Below are positions 37,001 through 49,000 of a stretch of DNA of 64,000 nt, one piece after another. The DNA comes from Ectocarpus siliculosus (Eukaryota; Sar; Phaeophyceae; Ectocarpales; Ectocarpaceae). Every line of letters begins with the position of its first letter. Within the stretch, counting starts at the first letter, position 1. Location of the stretch: NCBI GenBank assembly GCA_000310025.1, contig FN649738.1, positions 1,342,742 to 1,406,741 of the forward strand, read 5' to 3'. The translations under genes and the position numbers were made by a program. Under the pieces are notes generated by a model. That model was not told the origin of the DNA. It searched no databases and saw nothing but the letters and a program-made list of their open reading frames with translations.

Positions 37001-40000
37001 GTATTTCACGCTGGGAGCCGGCGACCATTGACGCTCGTCTTCGCCTGTCCCGTCCCAATGTCGCCTGGCGCCAACAGGTCTTGAGCCCGGAGGTCGCCGA
37101 TCTTTGTACCGGCGTCTTAGCGGCGATTACGTCCGCGAGTCAGTTGCGCAGTCGTCTCGAAGAACTTACCTGTCGGGTTGGCGGGCTTGGTGTGCTTTTC
37201 GCCGCATGATTGGCGAGTCGGAGTACCTCTCGGGGGATGTGGATGGTGCTGGGCTGAAACAAGCACTTTTGGAGTTTGTGGTGTGGTGTTGTGCAGATAA
37301 GGGTAACATTGCACCGAGCATATCCGGCAAGCTCGCCGCGGTACAGTACTTTCATCGAGTTGACAAGCAGCTTGAGTTGCCTACCGGTGCGCCTCTTATC
37401 AAACGGAGTTTGTTGAGTGTCGCACGTGTTCACGTTCGAGCGGGTACGAAGAGTCGGAGTCGTGTTCCCGTCTCGTGGGAGACGTTGGTGGAAGAACAGC
37501 AGTTGACGGCGTCGTGGGGTTCAGGTGGCCGCGTGATGTGGCTGTGTTTGGCGTTGTCGTACTTCCTGGTGGCGCGTTCGGATGAGGTTTTTGCCACACT
37601 GTCGGGACAATGCCACCAGGTGCATTGTTTGCGGCGTAGCGACGTCGAATTCTTTGATGGGGAGTACGTGCTAGCCCCGTTGCACTGGCACAAGGCCACA
37701 GGAGTTCGGGTTCGGTTTCGCGGCCACAAGGGGGATCAGTCGGAGACGGGGGCGTGCGTTACACGGGTGCGCGATGTAGCACGAGGCGCGAGTTCTCAGA
37801 TTGGAGCCGGTGGCGTTGTCGTGGCGGTGTTGGTGGAATTGATGGCGTGCCATCTTGCTTTGCCTGAGAAAGCCCCTCTGTGCTCGTTTCGCTGCAGTAG
37901 GAGCAGTACGGTTAAGGTTTGGGGATATTCCAAAGCTCTTAGCGCCCTTCGCCAGATTGTGGAGAAGGCAGGTGGCGACCCGAGACAGGTTGGCTTGCAT
38001 TCGTTGAGAATCGGGGCCGCCACCACGTTGGCAGCAGGAGGAGACGTACCGGACAGAATTATGCAGAGAGAGGGTAGATGGAAGGAAGGTTCGGGTACGT
38101 TTGAAATATACACTAGGGATAATATGGTGGACGTAGACATGGTATCCCAAAAACTAGCGAAGGGGAAGAAGACGGAGCAGAAGAAGGGTTAGCATACACG
38201 AAGGTACGGGCAAGGGGACAGAATGCCATCCCACTAAACGTCGATGTTGGTGGGTGTAATGGTATGGAGTACCATTGGGGGTCTCGGTGTATTGAGACGG
38301 CATTTTTTTAGGGCCTGCCAGTTGACATGGAAGGGGAACTTGGACTCTGGAGGAGAGAGGGAAGCGATCGGTGTCGTCCCCTCATTATTGGCCAGAGAGT
38401 TACCTTCCAGACTTCGTGGAAAATAATAATAAAAATGACATTTTCGGGAAAATATAATAAAGCGAGTATTTCAGATGGATCCAACCTAAGGGGGGAGGAG
38501 TCTGAAATTGGTGTTTATTGGAGTTAATGAGAAGTGAGCATTTATTATTATGTGCCAAAGAGGATGTCTGCGTGCGTATAGAAGAGGAGGCATGCGCACC
38601 GAGAGAAGGCAGCTGCTCGCAGGACATTCCGTTTGCGCCCGATCACGTTGAAGCATCATCAGTGCCGGAACACAGGGACTGCTAAACGTACGAGTGGACA
38701 ACACTGCCAGCTACTACCTGTTAAGACGTTCTGTTCCGGGGAGCTAGTGTTGTCGTCTTTCCCACCCACGCCACCCTCGATTTGTTTCCCGAAAGATGGC
38801 GCAGAGTCCAAGCCCCTGTGTAGGGAAACATCGCTTAAAGTGCAGCAAATATGGAAAGCTACGACACGCCTGAGCCAAGGCTTCGCCACATGCATCAATC
38901 CAGCTGAGCGACTGAGAAGGAGGCAAGGAGAGTGTCGCCAAGCGACGGACAAGGGGTACAACAGCGGCATACAGCGCCGAGGTCCTTTCGGTACAGACGG
39001 GTCCCAGTACAGCACGACCGCCAGATACAAACGTTAGCATGAAGGCTGTAGGATCCTAAAGCACACTATGAACTAGGGCGTCGTAGGCAGCCTTGTTCTG
39101 ACATCGCGCTGAGTTGCATTCTGTCTTACCTGAGAGTTGGTTGCCGTAGAGAAAAAGCTGTTCCAACTTGCCGAGAGCTCCAAGCATTCCTGGGATGGAC
39201 CCTGCACAAAACAAAAGAGCCAAACGGTGAACTCGTCAGTTCGCCGCTGGTGGGCGCGGCGTGGTGAAAAGGTATGATGCGGCCGGCTGGTTAACACAAC
39301 GGTCCGACCTACCGCGTGGGCGACACACGAAAGGAATCAATCTTCCCACGCCATCCCATCTCACCAGTGAGCTTGTTGTCGTTCATGCAAAGCGTCTCCA
39401 GCTCGCTGAGAGCTCCAAGCGCCTCGGGAATAGTCCCTGCTCGAGACAAAAGCACAATGAGTCACATGCCGTGATGAAATTTCAAATGCAACGCAAGAAA
39501 TGCATGCGTCAACCACGCCCTGTGTGTACCGTACGGAGATGCTCCACAAGCGACTCCAGGAACCGAGTAACACCAGCTATGCGTTAACGCCGTTTGCTTC
39601 CCTCGGAATCCAGCTTGGTTCGGATCGCGACCAACACGACCAGCATATCGCACTGACACGTAGGTCAAGCATCCACATCTCTCAAAACATCCCCCGTGAT
39701 GCTAAGCGTTTTCGGTTCAACTATTCTACCGAATTTGTTGCGGGCACCTAACGTGACGAGTGATGACCCATCTTTCCACGGGCATCAGCTACGGATTTCG
39801 GAGACGAATCCGGGGGGGAAGATGCAGAGAGCAAGGGAACACGACTCTCGCTAGAGGTATGCCGGTCGAGTGCTACTACTAGATACAACGACTCGAAGCT
39901 GCGGGGTCGGTATCGCCGAACGCAATGGTTGAAAACACATGGCACAATCGGATGTCAATCCGTTAGGAGCTTCCTGTGGCCTAGAGCAGTGTCTACTGTA

Positions 40001-43000
40001 GTCTTCGATGATATGTAGGCGAAAGCCAAGTGAAATAGAAATAGCCATTCCTTTGAGGTATAAAACAGTTACTTGAGTTGCGCCTACAATGCACCGTGAG
40101 GGTGTCGACGTCACACGAAAAACTGTGACGACACCCCAGCACACCAACTGGCTACCTCCCTTCTCCCTCGGCCTGCTCCCCGGCCGGGGCCAAAATCGAC
40201 CTAGTGAGTCCCTCCCGGCCGAACCAGGCCACAACAGATAGTAGGCGGGTGGTGTCCCAAGGTGCAACTCACCGCCGCGCTGGCTCAGCGCGGCGGTGAG
40301 GATGCACAGGCGGTGGTAGTGGCAAGAGGTGTGCATGGACACTGTTCCCGCGGCAGCAATGCAAAGCGGCAAACTGCACCTAGCAACCACCGTCGCGGAA
40401 AGCGTGGCCCACGAAGCTGGAGGAGTAGAGAGATTCGTAAACACTACGTCAGTAAGCACCGCTCGCGGGAGAAGGGAGACAACCGCGGGCACCGCGGGGA
40501 GGGAGTGCTGCACCCTCCTCGTCAAAACACCACAGGCAAGAACCGAGCCCTGCAGAGATAGGATTGATGCGAGGAAACTCGCCGCTCGGAAAAAACGGAA
40601 GAAACTACACCCGCAACGCGAGGCGGGCCGAGAGAGACAGGAGACAGCAGCGGCCGTCAAGGCGGCTGCGAAGAAGAAGGCACGGGAGGGCGACCTATCG
40701 TTCGGGACGTTCAACGTACGCACGCTCGCCTACAGCGGTAGGAACTCCATCGGTCACAACGTGATGACGATCATGCAGATCTGCTCCGCGACCGGCTGTG
40801 ATGTGATAGGACTTCAGGAGACCCGACGAGAGGGGCAAGGTTCAATTGCACACGACGGGTACGTGATCATCTGGAGTGGCGCCCGTGCTGGCACCAAGGA
40901 CAAGAGGGGCGTGCATGGTGTGGGCATAGCGATCAAGGAGGCCATATGGGAGAGTGTGGGCGAGGAAGGTAGGACGGTGGAGTGCATTAGCCCGAGGCTG
41001 AGGAAGGTGCGTCTACAAATTGGCCTCACCTGCGGAGTAACTTTCGTGGTGGGGTACGCCCCCACGGAAACTGTCCCCACCACCGCGGGCGGTGATATTA
41101 ACGCCAAGGACTCCTTCTGGACTGCTCTCGACGCAGCGATCCGGGAGACTCACAGCCGTGACCATCTCGTGGTGCTAATGGACGCCAACGCACGCACTGG
41201 CAGGAGGCGAGACGGGTGTTGCGATGCCAAGAGTATGGGCGCGTACGGACGGGACATTACGAACAACAACGGGGAACGACTCCTTGGACTGGCATCAGAC
41301 AACCAACTCTCCCTGATCAACACCTACTTTCGAACACCGAAAGGTGGAGTGCAGCACACGTTCCAGAGCTCCAACAACGGGAAGGAGAAGTCCCGCCTCG
41401 ACTTCATCCTCATGCGTCAGACGGACCGGCGTTTCGTGCGTAATGTCTCCGTCAAACATGTCGATTTCAAGGACTCTGACCACAACCTCGTGCTTACGAC
41501 TGTCCGCCTCCCCCCCCGTGTCGCACCCAACCGACGAGTGCGGGGGAACAGCGGGAGCAGCCGGATCCGTATCGACCTCGAGCAGTTAAGGAAGGACAAA
41601 CATCTCCGGACCGCCTTCCAAGACAGGGCCTCCAGCCGCCCTTCGCCCACGGCGCTCAGGCGGCCAACGGGAGAGACCGCCGCTGAGCTGACGGATATGG
41701 TGATGTCGGCCGCTGCCGAGACCGCGCCGCTGGCGAGGTGCGCACGAGGGCAGAGAGGCTGGTACACGAGCGAAGCGCGGCACGAGATCTCCGAAGCGTC
41801 TAAAGAGATTAGGGCGGCCCAGCAGCAACTGCGTGGGGCCTCAAAGAACAGCGCCTTCGAGGCGACCCTGAAGGCGATGCTCAAGGCGGCGCGGAAGAAG
41901 CGCAGCATCGCGAGGTGGAGAGCACTGGAAACGTTCTTCGAGGGTTATGTACGGCAGCTCGAGAAGAAGAGCCGCGAGGGGGATCAGGCGGGTTTCTACA
42001 GGCACCTGAAGATGATCGACATCGAAGGTAAGAGGTCGTTCACCTCTCAGAACATCAGGGACGAGGACGGCAAGGTCCTTCGGGACCCCACCTTTATTCG
42101 CCAACGGTGGGCGCGGTGGTTCCACAAGCTTCTCAACACCAAGTCGCCGACCATCGATCTGCATGCGGTTGACAAGGTCAAGCAGTGGCCCACGTGCGTG
42201 CCACTCGACGACATCCCACCTCTATTCGAGGTTGAGGAAGCGGTACGGGAAATGGCCAACAGAAAGGCCGTCGGGCCGGACGACCTACCGGCTGAGCTGA
42301 TCAACCTTTTCCTGGACAGAGATCAAGGCCTCCTCCGCGAGTTCCACGCCATCGTCGTGGACGTGTGGCAGACGGGGGACATACCACAGCAGTGGAAGGA
42401 TGCCACCAGCAAAGTGCGGTTCAAGAAGGGGGATACGATGGAGTGCGGCAACTACCGGGGCATCTCTCTCGTCGCACACGCCGGCAAGGTGCTGCTTAAG
42501 GTCGTCGCTACACGACTGAGCCACTACTGCGAGCGAGAGGGCATCCTCCCGGAGGAGCAGAGCGGTTTCCGCCCACACCGGTCGACGCTCGACATGCTGT
42601 TCGCGATCCAGCGGCTCCATGAGCTCGCGAGGAAGAAGAGTACTGCGGTCTTCGCGTGCTTCGTCGACCTCACCAAGGCGTACGACTCGGTGGACCGAGA
42701 CCTACTGTGGGACGTGCTCCGACGCTTCGGCGTGCCCCCGAAGATGCTGGCGGTCATTCGCCACTTCCACGAGGGCATGAGGGCGCGCGTCCAAACGGAC
42801 GAAGGGCAGTACTCGGAATGGTTCGACATGGGCCAAGGCCTCCGACAGGGATGCAACCTGGCCCCGCTGCTGTTCAGCTTGTTCCTTGCCGCGATGCTCA
42901 TGGTCGCCGTGGCCGAGTTCGACAAGGACCCCAAGGTAACGGCGGACATGGTCAAGATCGGGACACAAGTGGAGTACACGGGCAAGAAGGGCAGGGCGGC

Positions 43001-46000
43001 GGGGAAGAAGACGACGGTGGTGACGGACGTGGAGGCCCTGTGGGCCATGCTCTACGCTGACGACGCGGCTATCGTCTCGCTCTCGCCGGAGAGCCTCGAG
43101 AAGAGGATGTCGGTCATCGTGCGCGTAGCCGGCCTGTTCGGACTGATGGTATCGGAGCCAAAGACGGAGATCATGTGCATGCTGCCGAAAGGGATCGAGG
43201 AACGACCGTTCACGGTCAGCGCCGCCGGCCAGACGTATTGTACAAGCAGACAGATCGGTTTGTGTACCTCGGACGTACCATCTGCGCGGACGGGAAGGCC
43301 GACCGGGAGATCACGAGCCGCACCTGCCGAGCGTGGAAGCGCTACCGCCGGAACACTGCTTCGATGTACGACAGGCGATGGGCCGACCGCCAGCTCAAGA
43401 TCCGGCTACTCCAGGTTGAAGTGGTGGAGACTCTCCTGTACGGGTGCGCCTCGTGGAGCCTAACAGCGGAGCACTACACGAAGCTCAATGGGACCCACCG
43501 CCAGTTCCTGACACGGTGCATCGGCTGGAGCAAGCGCAAACGCTCAGACCGCCCCCTGTCCTATGCCCAGGCCCTCATCCAGGCCGGCTGCGAGGAAACC
43601 ATCGAGGTCACCGTGTGCAAACGGAGACTGTGTTTTGCGGGCTTCGTTACGCGCATGGAGGACAACCGCCTCCCCAAGCGGATGCTGGTAGGGGTGATGG
43701 CGGGGGGCGTGGAATACCGGGGCGGGCAGGAGAGCGACTGGATGTCTCGTCTAGGAGAGGACCTCGTGGCGTTCAACATGGGAGACGAAAAGGAAGGGGG
43801 GAAATGGAAAGAGAGCGCCAAGGATCCGGAGGCGTGGTACAACAAGGTCGAGGACGGGGTGGCATGGTTCATGAGGAAATGGCACAGACAGGAGGCGGAA
43901 GCGTCCGCGAAGCGCCAGCGCGCTAGGGAAGCAGAAGCAGGGAGTACGGCCATCTCGGGATCGAAGAGAAAGAGAGTCGGGGAAGTGTTTTTTTTTTCAT
44001 GTCCTCCCTGCCTACTGTGCCTTGTTGGGTACCTTGATCTCCCTTTTGCCGTTGCTTTTGCTTTTATATAGATGGTTGTCTGCCCATCTGCCGCCTCTTT
44101 GTTCTGTTGCCCCCATTACTCCCATGCCCTGGTGCGTAGTGCCTGATGCTGGTACGGTACCCTTTGATTTTTTTAGGCGGGTGTGGGAAGCGCTCCTTTT
44201 TCCCTTTTATTTTTGCCTTTATTTTTGTTTAGTTTTATTTTGATCGGTTTCCTAGGGCTCCTTTTCTCGACTGGTCGGTGCGGTAGCTGTTCTTTTCTTT
44301 CTATCATTTTGTTTTCTTTTTCCGAGTGGTTTCCCTGCGGCGTCGTATGTGCCGGGTTGTGCGACCACGGGTTCCACATTTTTGTGGACTATAGAGTTAA
44401 TGTGAGAGATACAACAAAACCATACAACAACAAACCAACAACAAGGCCACCGACGTTCTGTCGCCGCCTTGACTGAGCAAAGTGTCACGCATAGTCGCCA
44501 CTTCGCTATGGGCCAACAGACATACCGCGTATATGCAGTCTTGCCGAGCCCACGCCCGTGTATGGGGAAACATCGCTTCAAGTGAAGCAAACATGATAAT
44601 GCTACAGCAAAACCTCCACTCCTATGGGACACCTATCAAAGTGCCCACGGTATGGTATCGTGCAATACGTGTTGCCAAATACCGGACAACGTGTACATGA
44701 ACGGATATGAGCTGCGAGTTGCTTGAAACGTTGTCTTTGCTACAGCAACCAAACCAATACACAAACAACCAACACAAGACACCATCATCAATGTCGTGCG
44801 ATTCTACGGCACACCACCCTCCGCGACATCGTGAGCGGGATTGTTCCCGCTTCGCAACGTGTTCCATTGTCCCTCACCGGTCAGCTGGTTGCCCTCGAGT
44901 CGAAGAATTTGCACTTTTCCGAGGCCTCCAAGCTCTCCGGGGATGGAACCTGCACGGGTGTACAGCAGGTGGCCCACTGGTTATGCTGCTGCTGATGCAC
45001 TGAGCATGATAAAGAAACATGTGTGATGCCGCCGGCTTGTTCAACATCGGACCCGCCTACGTCGTGGGCGAGACACGAAATGATGTCCCCACGCCATCCT
45101 CCCTCGCCGATGAACTTGGCGACGTTCACCACACAAGTTTCTTCAGCTTGCGATGTACGTCTCACGTGTCATCGACTTGCATGCGTTCTCCAAGATGAGA
45201 ATGTCGCCACCGTTTCGTGGGTTCGGGGGACGCTATGCAAGCCAACCAGACCACCTATTGGTACCCTTTAATGGCAACCAAACGCTCTTGCCAGTGAGCT
45301 CGCTTGCGTCCGGACTACCGCGACCAACGCATCGACCTGACACTCACGTCGGAAGTCGCAAGCTCTCAAACTGCTGCATCATGCGAATCGTTTCAAATCC
45401 TGACCACCCGCGGTATTGCTGCAGGGCACCGAGGCCTCCCTACTCAGACGAAGTTGGATCTATATCTCCAAGAGTATCGGTTCCGGGTTTAGGCCACAAC
45501 TCCAGGGATACAGTTGCATGGTGCAAGGGGAACTGTCCCCCGCCCGAGGCATGCGTTTGGTGCCTCTACGATGTAGAACGGTTCGAAGGTGTGCGATTGT
45601 TATCGTTCCTACACTGAAGCAAACGTTTGCAGAATGGACGCAGAGAGTTCACGCCATTTCCAGCCTCCTGTTGCCTCCCTTCCCGGTGCGTGCTAGAAAG
45701 ATTCCGAGTAAAGGCCAAAGGGGGATGAAACCTCGACCTCTTAGAGGTGCACTGCATGGCACGTCCTGAGTTGCAAGTACGATGCACCTTGAAGCTGATT
45801 TGGCAGGCATAAAACAAGCCGTGACAACACCCCAACACATCAAACGAGGAGCCACTGATAGGTTGCCTTCATATTTGGAGGAAGTGTCACGTGTACTCCC
45901 CACGTCGCTACGGGCCATCTGGCATTCCGCGTACATACGATCACGTCGCGTGTCGTGCAGGGGACACCACGAGTCTCATTTCATAGACCAACGGCAGACC

Positions 46001-49000
46001 TAAGCTAAGGCTGCGTCACCTATATCAATCCAGCTGAGCGACTTGAAGAGGCAGGGAGAGTGTCGCCAAATAACGGACAAGGGGTACAACAGCAGCATAC
46101 AGCGCCGAGGTCCTTTCGGTACAGCCGGGTCACAGTACAGCACGACCGCCAGATACAAACGTTAGCATGAAGGCTGTAGGATCCTGAAGCAAACCATGAT
46201 CTAGGGCGTCGTAGGCGGCCTTGTTCTGACATCGCGCTGAGTTGCATTCTCTCTTACCTGAGAGCTGGTTGCCGTTGAGCCAAAGCTCTTCCAACTCGCC
46301 GAGAGCTCCAAGCACTCCGGGGATGGACCCTGCACAAAACAAAAGAGCCAAACGGTGAACTCGTCAGTTCGCCGCTGGTAGGCGCGGCGTGGTGAAAATG
46401 TATGATGCGGCCGGCTGGTTAACACAACGGTCCGACCTACCGCGTGGGCGACACACTAGATGGATCAATATTCCCACGCCATCTCGTCTCACCAGTGAGC
46501 TTGTTGTCGTGCATAAAAAGCGTCTTCAGCTCGCCGAGAGCTCCAAGCGCCTCGGGGATGGGTCCTGCACGAGACAAAAGCACAATGAGTCACATTTCGT
46601 GAGCAAATTACAAATGCAACGCAAAACACAATGTGTCGCCCACGCCCTGTGTGTAATGTACGAAGATGCTCTACACCCTAGCCATACTGTTTACCAGAAG
46701 CCGAGTACACCAGCTATGAGTCAATGCTTTTGGTTCCCTCAGAATCCAGGTTTGTTCGGATCGCGACGAACACGATCAGCGTATCGTGCTGCCAGCTAGG
46801 TCAAGCATCCCAATCTCTCAAACGTCTCGTAAGAAAACCCGCCGATCTTCTCACGGTCCGAGTACCCGACATGTTGCAGGCACCAATGTCTCCCTACCCA
46901 AACAATATGTGACCTATCTCTCCACGGGCATCAGTTCCGGATTTAAAGAGACAAGTTCTGGGAGGAACATGCAGAGAGCAAGGGATAAAGACTCCCGCAC
47001 GAGGTATGCATCTGTGCCTCTAAGATGTACAACGGTTCGAAGGTGTGAGATTGTTATCGTTCAGAGAGCAAGGTGTTGATTATGGACACAGAGAGGTCAC
47101 GCCACTGCCAGCCTCCTTGGCATCGCTTTCCGGTGCTTCGTTGATAGGCTCCGAGGATTTGCAAAAGGGAAATGAAACGGTCACCTGCAGGAGGTGCATT
47201 GCATGGCACTTCCTGAGTTGCAAGTACGATTCACCGTGAAGTTGCTGTGGAATGCATAGAGCAATCCGTGACGACACCCCAACACACGGAACGAGGAGCC
47301 ACCGATAGGTCGCCTAAATGTTTTGGAGACGTGTCACGTGTAGTCGCCACGTCGCTACGGACCATCTGGCATGCCGCATATTGACAATCACGTCGCGAGT
47401 GGTGCAAGCGACACCACGAGTCTGATTGAACGGAGAAACGGTACGCCTAGGCCAAGGCTCCGTCACATACATCAATCCAGCTGAGCTACTTGAATAAGCA
47501 GGGAGAGTGTCACCAAATACCGGACGAGGGCCGAGGTCCTTCGGTACGGACGGGTTCCAGTACAGCACGACCGCCAGATACGAAAATCATCATGAAGTTA
47601 GTAGGATTCTAAAGCAAACCATCATCTAGGGCGTCGTAGTCGGCATTGTTCTCACATCACGCTGAGTTGCATTCTGCCTTACCTGAGAGTTGGTTGCAAT
47701 GGAGCCAAAGCTGTTCCAACTTGCTGAGAGCTCCAAGCTCTCCCGGGATGGACCCTGCTCAAAACAAAAGAGCCAAAAGGTGAACTCGTACGTTGGCAGC
47801 TGTGGATCTGGGTGCAGTGTGTGTGTTGTGTTTTCGTCCTATGTACTATGGCGACAGTTCCCCCATTTTTCGTGGTGAGACGTGTACTACACTTTTAATT
47901 GTATGTTTTTCGTACAACTACAACCATCCAGGGTCACACAGGAGGGGATAAACGCCGGGGCTTGTCTCTTCTTGGCCCCACCTTCCTCCTGCGGTGCGGG
48001 CTGAATTTTGTTGTTTATCGCGAGAGGGTTCCAGCCGTTCCTTTCCCTCGTCGACGCTGCTAACGTCGAAGTTTGGTACTCACGAGAGTTTTTTAGCTTT
48101 CTTTCGCTTTCACCGCGCAAGCGTTGTATCTTTTCACCCCATGGGAACTCGAACTCCCGACTTTGCCACAAGCGGTTTCGGGGTTACCACTAGATCACCG
48201 GGGCGACCGACTGCGACACATGAACATTGCGGCCGGCTGGTAAAAAACATTCGTCCGACCTACCGCGTGGGCGAGACACGAGATGGATCAATATTCCCAC
48301 GCCATCCTATCTCACCAGTGAGCTTGTTGTCGTGCATAAAAAGCTCCTCCAGCTCGCTGAGAGCTCCAAGCGCCTCGGGGATGAGTCCTGCACGAGACAA
48401 AAGCACAATGAGTCACATTTCGTGGGCAAATTACAAATGCAACGCAAAACACAACGTGTCGCCCACGCCCTGTGTGTAATGTACGAAGATGCTCCACACC
48501 CTAGCCATACTGTTTACCAGAAGCCGAGTACACCAGCTATGGGTCAACGCCTTTTGGTTCCCTCAGAATCCAGGTTTGTTCAGATCGCGACGAACACGAT
48601 CAGCATATCGTGCAGCCAGTTAGGTCAAGCATCCCAATCTCTCAAACGTCTCTCGTGATGAAACCTGCCGAACGTCTAGCGGTCCGAGTACCCGACATGT
48701 TGCAGGCACCAATGTCTCCCTACCCAGACGAGATGTGACCTATCTCTCCACGGGCATCAGTTCCGGATGTAGGAGACAAGTTCTGGGAGCAACATGCAGA
48801 GAGCAAGGGATAAAGACTCCCGCACGAGGTATGCCTTCTGTGCCTCTAAGATGTACAACGGTTCGAAGGTGTGAGATTGTTATCGTTCAGAGAGCAAGGT
48901 TTTGAAGTATGAACACAGAGAGGTCACGCCACTGCCAGCCTCCTGTGGCATCGCTTTCCGGTGCTTCGTTGATAGGCTCCGAGGATTGGCAAAAGGGAAA

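Larger units (their letters stand above)
36240..38800 (+). mobile_element. truncated DIRS-like tyrosine-recombinase retrotransposon
   Basis: Host repeat sequence stops after ACTTGCAT (36239) and resumes at GCAGAGTCC (38801). In between are an RNase H-like ORF and an overlapping tyrosine-recombinase ORF, the order found in DIRS/Ngaro-type elements. The reverse transcriptase upstream is missing. The flanks correspond to points about 860 bp apart in a sister unit, so host DNA was also lost. Confidence 0.75.
40149..44433 (+). mobile_element. non-LTR retrotransposon (EEP endonuclease + RT, RTE/CFDP2-like), ~4.29 kb
   Basis: Inserted within ...CCAGCACACCAAC|AACAAGGCCACC; ACCAAC repeats on both sides (40143-40148 and 44434-44439). 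Three sister units keep the uninterrupted site. The element has a GC-rich 5' UTR, one long ORF broken by a frameshift, a T-rich 3' UTR (43990-44330) and a short (ACAAC)n-like 3' tail instead of poly(A). Confidence 0.9.
28943..46492. repeat. four tandem ~2.8-kb LRR cassette units
   Basis: Units start at the type-a exons 28943, 31890, 34718 and 39365. Each carries a, b, remnant p and c exons in the same order plus near-identical introns (for example the GGAAATACATGGCACAAGCT and CAACAGACATACCGCGTATA blocks). Starts are 2947, 2828, 4647 and 7128 bp apart. The last two are explained by a 2.56-kb DIRS-like insertion with loss of about 0.86 kb of host sequence, and by a 4.29-kb non-LTR insertion. 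Older, diverged units extend to about 24.4 kb. Confidence 0.9.

Noticed and set aside
40270-40298. Transcription terminator hairpin
   Set aside because: Eukaryotic context and position inside a retroelement 5' region; no T run follows.
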